NCBI GenBank assembly: GCA_016707005.1
Contig: JADJIQ010000001.1
Coordinates: 652,836 to 716,835 of the forward strand
Reading direction: 5' to 3'
DNA from: Ignavibacteria bacterium
Lineage (GTDB): Bacteria; Bacteroidota; Ignavibacteria; Kapaibacteriales; Kapaibacteriaceae
Length of the DNA stretch: 64,000 bases
A model generated the notes under the pieces. The model made no database searches, was not told the DNA's origin, and was given only the letters and a program-made list of their open reading frames with translations. Both the position numbers and the translations under genes were made by a program. Positions 51,887-59,687 of this stretch are shown here, one piece after another; the stretch's first letter is position 1, and every line of letters starts with the position of its first letter.

Positions 51887-52816
51887 ATGACTGAAGGAAT
51901 AGTATTCCACTACACCACGATTCCGGCGCTGTTTGGCATCGTCACCAAAAGAGAATTGTATCTGAGTGATGTACGTATGCTCAATGATCCGACTGAGCTT
52001 CATTTGGGATTGCGATATCTTCGAGACTTGGTTGCTGATAAGATCAAACAAAAGAAGGACGTCCCGACTATTTATCTCCAAATGCTCATTGATGAGGTAA
52101 GTTCTAACACGCATCGATACGGGTCCCTTGACGATAGGACTTTTGTCAAGTGGCTCGAGGGATTGCCCCAAGAGGTTATTGCTGGCTATGATATGAATGT
52201 GCCATCAAATCCGAACAAAGCTTTTGTCTTCTCTTGTTCCCGCCAGCGTGACAAGTTGGACTTATGGCGCCCTTACGGCGACGACGCGAATGGAGTGATG
52301 ATAGCGATAGATAAGGATAAATTGAAGAAGGCACTTCAAGAGCATTCCGGCCTTACTGACAATGTAGCGTGGGTAAACATGAGGTATGATAAGACGGAGC
52401 TATGCAATGAACTAAGCAAGGATCTAGACGCGATCCTGAATATGTACATGTCCATGGAAGAGACAAATCCTGACACGCCGCTCCATGAACCCTATTCGAA
52501 TCTGGCAAGGCGATTGGTATCGAAGAAACATAGGGCATACAAGTCGGAGAAGGAGATACGCCTTCACGTGAACCAGAGTGTTCGACCGCTGCGTGTTGAA
52601 TCTGACAGTGGCATTCGCCTCGAGTACGTCAATAGTCAGACCTCTGTTCATCGTCGCCTGGTGCTTTCTTTGGGGTCTGATCTAAAGCCTATAATCGCAT
52701 CGGTACTTCTTGGTCCTAAACACAAGGGGCGTGCCACAGAAACCATGGTCAGGGAGTTCCTTTGCGACAATGGAATTGAAGCCGTGGTCTCCACTTCGAA
52801 GGTCCCCTATAGGTAG
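51887..52816 (+). CDS. DUF2971 family protein
   Basis: 309 residues from ATG 51887, with GAGGTG upstream. The DUF2971 pattern is clear: VFHYTTIPALFGIVTKRELY, SDVRMLNDPTELHLGL, FVFSCSRQRDKLDLWRPYGD followed by ANGVMIAID, and AYKSEKEIRLHVNQS. The family is widespread in accessory regions, sometimes next to defence or mobile genes, and its biochemical function is unknown. No such neighbours are visible here. Confidence 0.85.
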   Translation: MTEGIVFHYTTIPALFGIVTKRELYLSDVRMLNDPTELHLGLRYLRDLVADKIKQKKDVPTIYLQMLIDEVSSNTHRYGSLDDRTFVKWLEGLPQEVIAGYDMNVPSNPNKAFVFSCSRQRDKLDLWRPYGDDANGVMIAIDKDKLKKALQEHSGLTDNVAWVNMRYDKTELCNELSKDLDAILNMYMSMEETNPDTPLHEPYSNLARRLVSKKHRAYKSEKEIRLHVNQSVRPLRVESDSGIRLEYVNSQTSVHRRLVLSLGSDLKPIIASVLLGPKHKGRATETMVREFLCDNGIEAVVSTSKVPYR

Positions 52817-52927
52817 AGGATCGGCCGTTGTGATGGCCTCACATCAGTCATGTCGAGTGTGACACTTTATCTTCAATTCGACTTCACTCAGTGTGATGAT
52901 ACGTCATTATGTCACTACGTCATTTCA

Positions 52928-53650
52928 CTAACGGGCGACTGTTATCTGCACCGGCGTTCCCACCGCAACAGACGAATCGGCCGGTGGGTCATGGGCGAGC
53001 ACCACGCCTGAATCAAAGGCGCTGGATTCTTTATACGAGAGTGTGCCAACGATGAGTCCGGCATCGAGGAGGATGCCTTGGGCTTCTTCGAGAGAGAGGC
53101 CTACAAGGGATGGGATGCGGACACCGGTGGAGCCCCTTGACACAACAACACTGATGATTCCGTCGGACGGGATCTCGGCGCCGGCCGGCACACCTTGGGC
53201 GGCAATGCGGTCAACGGCGATAGCGTCGCTTGTCTCATACGTAACATCACCCAGTTGCAGTCCGATGCGCATGAGCGAGAGTCGCGCGTCGCGCACGGTG
53301 AGACCGTAGAGCGACGGAACACGGATCGTCTCGATGCCCTTGCTGATGGTGAGGTAGATGCGACGTCCTTCTTTGACAGTTGCATTGGCATAGGGGAGTT
53401 GCGACATCACCGTCCCCTTGGCTATCGACGCGCTGTATTGCTCGCGCGGCTCCATCACCACCAGTCCGGCATTGGCCAGCTCTTGTGATGCCGTGGAAAC
53501 ACTCTTCCCGACAACTCCCGGAACGGAAATAGTATCGGTCATCGATACGATCCACGGCAACAGCAGCTGGTCTACCATCACGCCGAGCAGGAACACGGCA
53601 ACAAGCCCTGCACCTGCGATCACGCCGATCTTTTTCCATGTCCAGTTCAT
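52928..53650 (-). CDS. Membrane-anchored protein with three PASTA domains
   Basis: 240 residues. One N-terminal membrane segment (KIGVIAGAGLVAVFLLGVMV), then PASTA repeats starting ISVPGVVGKSVSTASQEL, IRVPSLYGLTVRDARLSL and VRIPSLVGLSLEEAQGILLD, each ~65-70 residues. PASTA domains bind peptidoglycan fragments, usually in Ser/Thr kinases and PBPs; no kinase or transpeptidase domain is here, so it is a stand-alone PASTA protein of the type common in Bacteroidota. The divergent nrnA gene begins 22 bases away. Confidence 0.9.
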   Translation of the reverse strand: MNWTWKKIGVIAGAGLVAVFLLGVMVDQLLLPWIVSMTDTISVPGVVGKSVSTASQELANAGLVVMEPREQYSASIAKGTVMSQLPYANATVKEGRRIYLTISKGIETIRVPSLYGLTVRDARLSLMRIGLQLGDVTYETSDAIAVDRIAAQGVPAGAEIPSDGIISVVVSRGSTGVRIPSLVGLSLEEAQGILLDAGLIVGTLSYKESSAFDSGVVLAHDPPADSSVAVGTPVQITVAR

Positions 53651-53671
53651 AGTGCGAAGATAACTTGCATC

Positions 53672-54655
53672 ATGCTAGCACCCGAAAACATCCTCCACGC
53701 CATCCGATCCACGCGCACGGCCGTGATCACCACGCACATGAACCCCGACGGAGATGCCATCGGTTCTGCGCTTGGTCTCTGGCACCTGTTACGTACGCTT
53801 GGATGCAGCGCAACGGTGATGTTGCCCAATGCAGCCCCCTCAAATCTCCTATGGATGGAAGGGTCAGGGGCCATGGTGGTGTATGATGAGAGTTCGCGGA
53901 AGATCCTGGATGACGCTGATACCATCTTCGTCCTCGATCTCAATGCGATCTCACGACTCGGCGACCTCGGAGCAGCGATCGTTGCATCCACGGCCACCAT
54001 CGTCAACATCGACCATCACACCTATCCCGAAGACTTTGCCGGCGTGGCCTGGATCGACACCGATGCGTGTTCTACAGCCGTCATGATCGCACAGATCGCC
54101 GATGTTATCGGCAGCTACACTCCCGCAATGGCCATGTGCCTTTACACCGGCATCATGACCGACACCGGCTCCTTCCGTTTCCCGCGCACCACGTCAGACG
54201 TCCATAAGACAGTCGCCACACTCATCGATGAGGGGGCTGACCCTGTCCGCTCCTACGACGAAGTAATGAACCGCGGCTCTGTAGGCCGCACCCGACTCCT
54301 CGGACTCGCCCTCAGCACCATGGGCGTCCACGCCGGCGGTCGTCTATGCACAATGGTTGTGCGCAAACGCGACATGCTTGCCAACGCCTGCACCCGTGAG
54401 GACGTAGAGGGCTTTGTATCCCAAACCCTCGCTCTCGACGGTGTAACCATGGGCATCCTCTTCGTTGAAATCGACGACGAAACAAAGATCTCCTTCCGCT
54501 CAAAAGGCGATACCTACGTCCGCGACCTCGCAGCCCTCTACGGCGGCGGAGGCCATGTCTATGCCGCAGGTGCCCGCGTGAAAGGTCGTGCGTTTGATGA
54601 GGTGGTGGGAGAAGTGATAGAGAAAGCAATTACAGCAATGACTAATGACAAATGA
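53672..54655 (+). CDS. nrnA: DHH-family phosphoesterase, NrnA-like
   Basis: 327 residues. DHH domain: TTHMNPDGDAIGSALGLWHL (first metal site), VLDLNAISRLG, and NIDHHTYPEDFAGVAWIDTD with the DHH triad. The C-terminal DHHA1 domain has the GGGGHVYAAGARVKGR nucleotide motif. Such enzymes degrade nanoRNA (2-5 nt) and pAp, or cyclic dinucleotide products such as pApA. The last residues (AMTNDK) and TGA are already part of an AATGACT/AAATGAC satellite, so the C-terminus has been reshaped by the repeat. Confidence 0.9.
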   Translation: MLAPENILHAIRSTRTAVITTHMNPDGDAIGSALGLWHLLRTLGCSATVMLPNAAPSNLLWMEGSGAMVVYDESSRKILDDADTIFVLDLNAISRLGDLGAAIVASTATIVNIDHHTYPEDFAGVAWIDTDACSTAVMIAQIADVIGSYTPAMAMCLYTGIMTDTGSFRFPRTTSDVHKTVATLIDEGADPVRSYDEVMNRGSVGRTRLLGLALSTMGVHAGGRLCTMVVRKRDMLANACTREDVEGFVSQTLALDGVTMGILFVEIDDETKISFRSKGDTYVRDLAALYGGGGHVYAAGARVKGRAFDEVVGEVIEKAITAMTNDK

Positions 54656-54890
54656 CTAATGACTAATGACAAATGACTAATGACAAATGACTAATGACTA
54701 ATGACTAATGACTAATGACAAATGACAAATGACAAATGACAAATGACTAATGACGTGGAGTCACACTGAGCGAAGTCGAAGTGCAGCGTCGTCAGTTATT
54801 AGTCATTAGTAATTAGTATTGATGATTGCCTTCCTAAGCTCACCCCCCGTCCCCCTCTCGCACGCTGCGCTCGAGAGGGGGTGCCGGTTC
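54640..54890. repeat. AATGACTA/AAATGAC satellite, P4 and P1-type palindromes
   Basis: About 16 satellite units (54640-54755) begin inside nrnA, followed by a P4 copy, inverted satellite units (AGTCATTAGT), and a P1 variant with CCCTCTCG/CGAGAGGG arms at 54839-54892. The inverted units recur near 54897-54935. There is no gene in this 300-base gap. Confidence 0.8.
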
Positions 54891-54957
54891 GTGTTATCAG
54901 TCATCGGTCATTGGTCATCTGTCATTAGTCATTGGTCGTAATGTCATATTTGCATCA

Positions 54958-55446
54958 ATGATACACCTACAGCTCCACGACGTAGAGCCCCTTCAAAACC
55001 TCTTTCTTCGCTGCACTGACTACCACGAGTTAGAAGAAGGGGAGTCAACAGCCGATGATGCGGCCGTAAACCTACTTCAGAATGTTCCTCCCGGCACAGC
55101 GCATGAGGATAAGATCGTCCTTGGCTTCCATGATGATACGGGGCTCCTCGTTGCCATATGTGATCTCTTACGCAACTATCCGTCAGCAGGTGAATGGTGG
55201 ATCGGACTTCTGATGATCGATCCAAAGTATCGTAGCGCCGGACTCGGCACACAACTCTTACAGGAGGTTTTCAGCATGGCCAATGCCGAACAGGCAACCG
55301 CACTGTGGGTAGCTCCACTCGTTCAGAATCCCAAGGCCCAACGCTTCTGGGAGCGACACGGATTTGTTGAACAACGAACAGCACACACAACTACCAGAAG
55401 CGGACGCACGAATACGGTGGTGGTGAGAAAGAAAATGACGCTATGA
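54958..55446 (+). CDS. GNAT-family N-acetyltransferase
   Basis: 162 residues. GNAT core: WWIGLLMIDPKYRSAGLGTQ has the acetyl-CoA motif (R-x-x-G-x-G-type as YRSAGLGTQ), and LVQNPKAQRFWERHGFVEQR the C-terminal block. The substrate is unknown. The final MTL and the stop are the first unit of an ATGACGATT satellite, another case of a repeat at the gene end. Confidence 0.85.
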   Translation: MIHLQLHDVEPLQNLFLRCTDYHELEEGESTADDAAVNLLQNVPPGTAHEDKIVLGFHDDTGLLVAICDLLRNYPSAGEWWIGLLMIDPKYRSAGLGTQLLQEVFSMANAEQATALWVAPLVQNPKAQRFWERHGFVEQRTAHTTTRSGRTNTVVVRKKMTL

Positions 55447-55530
55447 CGATTATGACGGTTATGACGATTATGACGATTATGACGATTATGACGATTATGA
55501 CGATTATGACGATTATGACGAACTTGATGT
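55434..55530. repeat. 9-base GATTATGAC tandem repeat
   Basis: About nine units beginning within the last codons of the GNAT gene and ending before the promoter region of the FGE-sulfatase gene. Confidence 0.85.
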
Positions 55531-55586
55531 TCGTGATACAATTAGAATAAAAACCTCGATCAAACACCATCTAGGGGAACTAAAAC

Positions 55587-56702
55587 ATGAAGAACATCCT
55601 CTCCTACTCAAGTGCTCTCGTAGTTCTTTTCTTGGGCATTGCTCTTGGCGCATGCTCAAGTACCACGCCTCCACCTGATCCAACAAACAAGTTCGCGATC
55701 AAGGGTAAGGTCAAGGCCACTACAACGGAGAACGTAAGTGGTGTTACAGTTGCTGTGCCATCAAAGTCGGTGACAACCGATGCAACCGGCGCGTATGCGA
55801 TCACTGATCTTGACAACGGCTCGTATGTGGTAACGCCTACCAAGGCCAGTATGACGTTTACACCGGCAACGCAAACCGTCGCCGTCAACGGAGCCGACAC
55901 AACGATCAGTGACTTCGTTGCCAAGACAATACCAACGTATGAAGTTCCGGAGATGGTGGCTGTTGAGCCCGGGACGTTTATGATGGGACTTCAAGAAGGT
56001 CAACGTGGTGGTGGTTCCTTTGCCAAACCTTCTCACCAAGTAACGCTAACAAAAGCGTTTTGGGTTAGTAAGTATGAAGTCACGCAGAAGCAGTACGAAA
56101 GTGTGATGGGCACGAACCCAACCATTAACAAAGGCCCCAATAAGCCAGTCGCAAACATGACCATCTTTGACCACGTTGCCTATTGTAACAGACTGTCTGA
56201 ACTTGAAGGCCTTACGAAAGCATACACTGTAACAGGTCCTACTATCACATGGGACAGGGAGGCAAACGGTTATCGACTACCTACTAGTGCAGAGTGGGAG
56301 TACTGTGCAAGAGCGGGCACCAGCGATAACACATATGTGGGAATTTGTGATGCCAAAGATCCAAATGCGCTAATGGATGGGATAGCATGGTACAGGAGTA
56401 ACTCCATGGATGCCGCTGGTGATATTCAAAGCCATGATGTTGGACTCAAGACTCCTAATCCATGGGGGTTGTATGACGTGCTAGGCAACGTGAGCGAAAT
56501 CTGCTTCGAAACACCCCTGCCATATTCAGACACACCGAAACTCGATCCATGGGATGGATGCACGATCACCGATATGGACGCACGCGGTGGTAACTACTCC
56601 GGTACATCAAGTGATTGTCTTGTTTCCGTTCGATTCGGTGCGGACGCAACAAGATTGAGCGGCACAAATGGCCTTGGGATGAGACTAGTACGAAACAGAT
56701 GA
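55587..56702 (+). CDS. Lipoprotein with carboxypeptidase-regulatory-like and FGE-sulfatase (SUMF1) domains
   Basis: 371 residues, with AGGGGAAC upstream of ATG 55587. Lipobox LGAC (C23). Residues ~38-113 form a carboxypeptidase-regulatory-like beta domain (VKATTTENVSGVTVAVPSKS). Residues ~120-371 form an FGE-sulfatase domain: VEPGTFMMGLQEGQRGG, FWVSKYEVTQKQYESVMGTN, NGYRLPTSAEWEYCARAG, NPWGLYDVLGNVSEICFE and a final GMRLVRN. Many bacterial members of this fold are not formylglycine-generating enzymes; the cysteine in SSDCLVSVRF could be the active-site one, but copper-binding pairs cannot be assigned. An envelope role is likely. Confidence 0.85.
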   Translation: MKNILSYSSALVVLFLGIALGACSSTTPPPDPTNKFAIKGKVKATTTENVSGVTVAVPSKSVTTDATGAYAITDLDNGSYVVTPTKASMTFTPATQTVAVNGADTTISDFVAKTIPTYEVPEMVAVEPGTFMMGLQEGQRGGGSFAKPSHQVTLTKAFWVSKYEVTQKQYESVMGTNPTINKGPNKPVANMTIFDHVAYCNRLSELEGLTKAYTVTGPTITWDREANGYRLPTSAEWEYCARAGTSDNTYVGICDAKDPNALMDGIAWYRSNSMDAAGDIQSHDVGLKTPNPWGLYDVLGNVSEICFETPLPYSDTPKLDPWDGCTITDMDARGGNYSGTSSDCLVSVRFGADATRLSGTNGLGMRLVRNR

Positions 56703-56770
56703 GAATATTCGGGGAGGAGGTCGGGTAAGAAGTGTGAAGAGATGATTACGTGGTATTCTCTAAACCTTGT

Positions 56771-56974
56771 TCAGATGGCAGCAGTATTGAACGATGTAAC
56801 AGTGCAGTCAAGCCGATCAAGACCTGCTTGGATTCTCGGTGCTAGCAATCCAAGTTGATTTTTGCCAGTGTCGCCAAATGTGGTCTCAATGTCGTCTAGG
56901 ATGAAGTTCTCCACTTGACGTATGATTCGATTCCAAGTGCCATGTCTCTTGGAGAAAGCTGCATATCATAAGCC
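56771..56974 (-). pseudogene. Coding remnant of unknown family
   Basis: The minus strand has ~68 well-formed codons (FSKRHGTWNRIIRQVENFIL, then DDIETTFGDTGKNQLG and AGLDRLDCTVTSFNTAA) ending at a TGA at 56771. The frame starts after another stop and has no plausible start codon, so it looks like the end of a deleted gene. I do not recognise the family. Confidence 0.3.
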
Positions 56975-57029
56975 TACCTCTTTGACCGCCTAACGATGAT
57001 TGGAAATTGCAATCACAATTCGCACGAAC

Positions 57030-57435
57030 CGGCACCCCCTCTCGAGCGTAGCGTGCGAGAGGGGGTCGGGGGGTGAGCTAAGGAAGCCGTCACACTTCGA
57101 CTTCGCTCAGTGTGACGGCGGTTATTTTGCTCAATATGGCGTACGGTGATGGCGTCATCCCGAGCGCAGCGAGGGACCTCGTCTCTGCAAGCGAAGTGTG
57201 CTGTGGAGGAGAGAGATTGTAATGAATGACACGAACCGGCACCCCCTCTCGAGCGTAGCGTGCGAGAGGGGGCCGGGGGGTGAGCTAAGGAAGCCCTCGC
57301 ACTTCGAATTCGCTCAGTGTGACGGCGGTTACTTCGCTCAGTGTGACCTCACACTTCGACTTCGCTCAGTGTGACGGCGCACTTGGACTTCGCTCAGTGT
57401 GACCTCGCACTTCGACTTTGCTCAGTGTGACGTAC
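57030..57435. repeat. P1, P2 and multiple P4 palindromes
   Basis: The 730-base gap 56703-57437 has no intact gene. Its right half holds two P1 variants (57033-57078, 57238-57283), each followed by the same segment GGGTGAGCTAAGGAAGCC and then P4 copies; a P2 copy (57154-57182); and a run of five P4 units up to the end of the methyltransferase gene. The duplicated P1-P4 block shows local amplification of a composite unit. Confidence 0.8.
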
Positions 57436-57437
57436 GG

Positions 57438-58091
57438 TCACCGCTTCACTCGAGCTACCGTTGCAAACTGGAGGTAGCGAATGTCGGAGAAGTGGCCGAG
57501 GGAGAGAATGATCAGTGGCCATGGACGGAGGGAGGACGTTGGGTTGATTCCAACGTGCTGGAGGATCTCATAACCACTTGATTCATACATCGAACGGATA
57601 CTGTTGATGGTAAAGAATCGGAAGTGGGTGAAATCCATCACGCCTTGGGTGGTATAGGTCCAGTTTCGACCAAAGATCAGATCGAAGAAGTTTCGATGGT
57701 ATCGGATGTTTGGCAAGGAGCTAACTACAACGCCACGTTCTGTGAGTTTGTGTTTGAGCCGATCAAGCACGGAATACGGATCGATCAAATGTTCGAGAAC
57801 GTCGTTGCAGACGATGGCGTCAAAGTAGGCGTCAGGAAGCTCGTTGAGGAGCACGGCCACATCGCCTGACAGCACGGTATCGAGGTTCTGCGCAGCAACG
57901 TGAGCTTTCTCGGGGTGGTATTCAATTCCCCATACCTCGATCCCACGGTCCCTCTTTACCACTGCGCCAAAGTTTCCTTCGCCACATCCGATCTCAAGAA
58001 CCCGCGTTATTCCGTCAGGCAAGAACGCAAGCATCTCGTGGCGGACGCCACTGTAGTAGTCGTCTGGCTTGATGGTCTGGGATTCCGACAT
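57438..58091 (-). CDS. SAM-dependent class I methyltransferase
   Basis: 217 residues. Methyltransf_23/11-like: RVLEIGCGEGNFGAVVK (SAM loop), VWGIEYHP, FDAIVCNDVLEHLIDPYSVL and VVVSSLPNIRYHRNFFDLIF. The sequence resembles methyltransferases found with glycan or secondary-metabolite genes; the substrate is unknown. It begins on the last base of the lysine aminotransferase stop, so translation is likely coupled. The end abuts a P4 cluster. Confidence 0.85.
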   Translation of the reverse strand: MSESQTIKPDDYYSGVRHEMLAFLPDGITRVLEIGCGEGNFGAVVKRDRGIEVWGIEYHPEKAHVAAQNLDTVLSGDVAVLLNELPDAYFDAIVCNDVLEHLIDPYSVLDRLKHKLTERGVVVSSLPNIRYHRNFFDLIFGRNWTYTTQGVMDFTHFRFFTINSIRSMYESSGYEILQHVGINPTSSLRPWPLIILSLGHFSDIRYLQFATVARVKR

Positions 58092-59428
58092 CAGATCATT
58101 GACTTTTCAATAAGCCCCATACCAAGATCAACTTCTGTTGTGCTGAGGTTAAGGGGCGGACGGAACCGCACGGAACGGGAGCCACTGCCAACGAGGAGGA
58201 GGCCATTGTCGAAGGCATTCTTGAGGAAGCTGTTGCGCTCTTCCTTGGTCGGAAGATCGAAGGCACTGAAGAGGCCGGCGCCGCGGATATTTGTGATGCG
58301 GTGTTCGCCAACGTTTGAAGCAAGGGTCCGAAGCTTTTCGCGAAGGTATGTGCCAACGGTTGCAGCGTTTTGGACGAGGTTTTCTTCGGCGATGATCTCG
58401 AGGTACTTGGTTGCGCGAACCATGTCGACAAGGGAGCCGCCCCATGTGGAATTGATCCGACTCGATGTGTGGAAGACGTTGTCGGGAACGTCGTCGATGC
58501 GCGGCCCGACAAGAATGCCACATACCTGCATCTTCTTGCCAAACGTCATGATGTCGGGCTCTACACCAATACCTTCATGAGCCCACCAGTTGCCGGTGAT
58601 GCCTACGCCGGTCTGGACTTCGTCAAAGATCAACAGGGCCTCGTTCTCGTCGCAGATGGTGCGGAGCGCCTGCATGAATTCCGGACGGAAGTGGTTATCG
58701 CCCCCTTCACCCTGAATTGGCTCGATGATGATGGTTGCGATGTCGTCAAGATTCTCAGCAAAGGCACGCTTGATCTCGCGGATTGCCAGCTCCTCGTTCT
58801 TCTTCACCAGATCCAACACCTCGTCGTTGGCAGGGAAGGTCATGAATGGCGGGGCAATGCGGGGCCACTGGAAATGTGGCCACAGGGCGGTCTTTGTAGG
58901 GTCGGTGTTGGTGAGCGACATGCAGTAGCCCGACCTGCCGTGGAAGGCCAGTTCGAAGTGCATGATCTGGTGACCCTTCTCCTCCTTATACCCCTTGGCA
59001 AAGTTCTTCCTGACCTTCCAGTCCATTGCGGTCTTCAAGGCATTCTCCACGGCCAACGTCCCGCCATCAATAAAGAAGGCATAGCGGAAGTGCTTCGGGA
59101 TGGCCAGTTCGAAGAAGGTCTTAACAAACGTGGCCTGCTCTGCCGTATAGATGTCGGAGTTGGAAGGCTTATTGAGCGCTGCCTTGCCCAGATACTCCAC
59201 AAATGCCGGATCGGTCATCTTGGGGTGATTCATCCCGATCGGCATCGAGGCAATACACGTAAAGAAGTCCAGATACTCCTTGCCCGTGCGCGCCTCCACC
59301 ATCCACGTCCCGTGCGACCGGTCGAGGTCGATCACATGGTCGAACCCGTCCACAAGCATGTGCTCACGCAGGGTGGGGAAGACGTCGTTCGGCGAAACAG
59401 CAAATCGAGGGGTGTAGGGGGCTTTCAT
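58091..59428 (-). CDS. lat: L-lysine 6-transaminase
   Basis: 445 residues, class III PLP aminotransferase. Sequence features of L-lysine epsilon-aminotransferases: REHMLVDGFDHVIDLDRSHG at the start, FFTCIASMPIGMNHPKM, FIDGGTLAVENALKTAMDWK, EPIQGEGGDNHFRPEFM, FDEVQTGVGITGNWWAHE, and the PLP lysine in DIMTFGKKMQVCGI. It moves the epsilon-amino group of lysine to 2-oxoglutarate, giving allysine (cyclising to piperideine-6-carboxylate) and glutamate. No dehydrogenase for the next step is adjacent. Confidence 0.95.
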   Translation of the reverse strand: MKAPYTPRFAVSPNDVFPTLREHMLVDGFDHVIDLDRSHGTWMVEARTGKEYLDFFTCIASMPIGMNHPKMTDPAFVEYLGKAALNKPSNSDIYTAEQATFVKTFFELAIPKHFRYAFFIDGGTLAVENALKTAMDWKVRKNFAKGYKEEKGHQIMHFELAFHGRSGYCMSLTNTDPTKTALWPHFQWPRIAPPFMTFPANDEVLDLVKKNEELAIREIKRAFAENLDDIATIIIEPIQGEGGDNHFRPEFMQALRTICDENEALLIFDEVQTGVGITGNWWAHEGIGVEPDIMTFGKKMQVCGILVGPRIDDVPDNVFHTSSRINSTWGGSLVDMVRATKYLEIIAEENLVQNAATVGTYLREKLRTLASNVGEHRITNIRGAGLFSAFDLPTKEERNSFLKNAFDNGLLLVGSGSRSVRFRPPLNLSTTEVDLGMGLIEKSMI

Positions 59429-59439
59429 GGACGCAAATT

Positions 59440-59605
59440 ACCAGTTACTCAGATACGAGATTACGAGGTTACATGGTTACGAGGTTACGAGGTTACCCAG
59501 TTACGTGGTTACATGGTTGCGAGGTTACCCATTAACACGGACGAATGTGAAAAGGTGCGAGTAACCCCGTAACCTCGTAACCCTGTAACTGAGTAACTAG
59601 GTAAA
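59440..59605. repeat. GGTTACGA tandem repeat with inverted right arm
   Basis: About ten GTTACGAG/GTTACATG units upstream of lat, then a ~30-base unique stretch, then inverted units (GTAACCCC, GTAACCTC) that can pair with them. It fills the gap between lat and the divergent membrane protein gene, so both promoters lie in or beside it. Confidence 0.8.
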
Positions 59606-59687
59606 TGGGAACATTTGTATATTACAAGGTCGTACATACGACCCAAAGCAGCATAAAGTAGTTTTCCTCAATGGGATAGGAGTAGTG

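Noticed and set aside
58370..59572. Long plus-strand frame opposite lysine aminotransferase
   Set aside because: It is antisense to a complete PLP enzyme and runs into the GTTACGAG satellite at its end.
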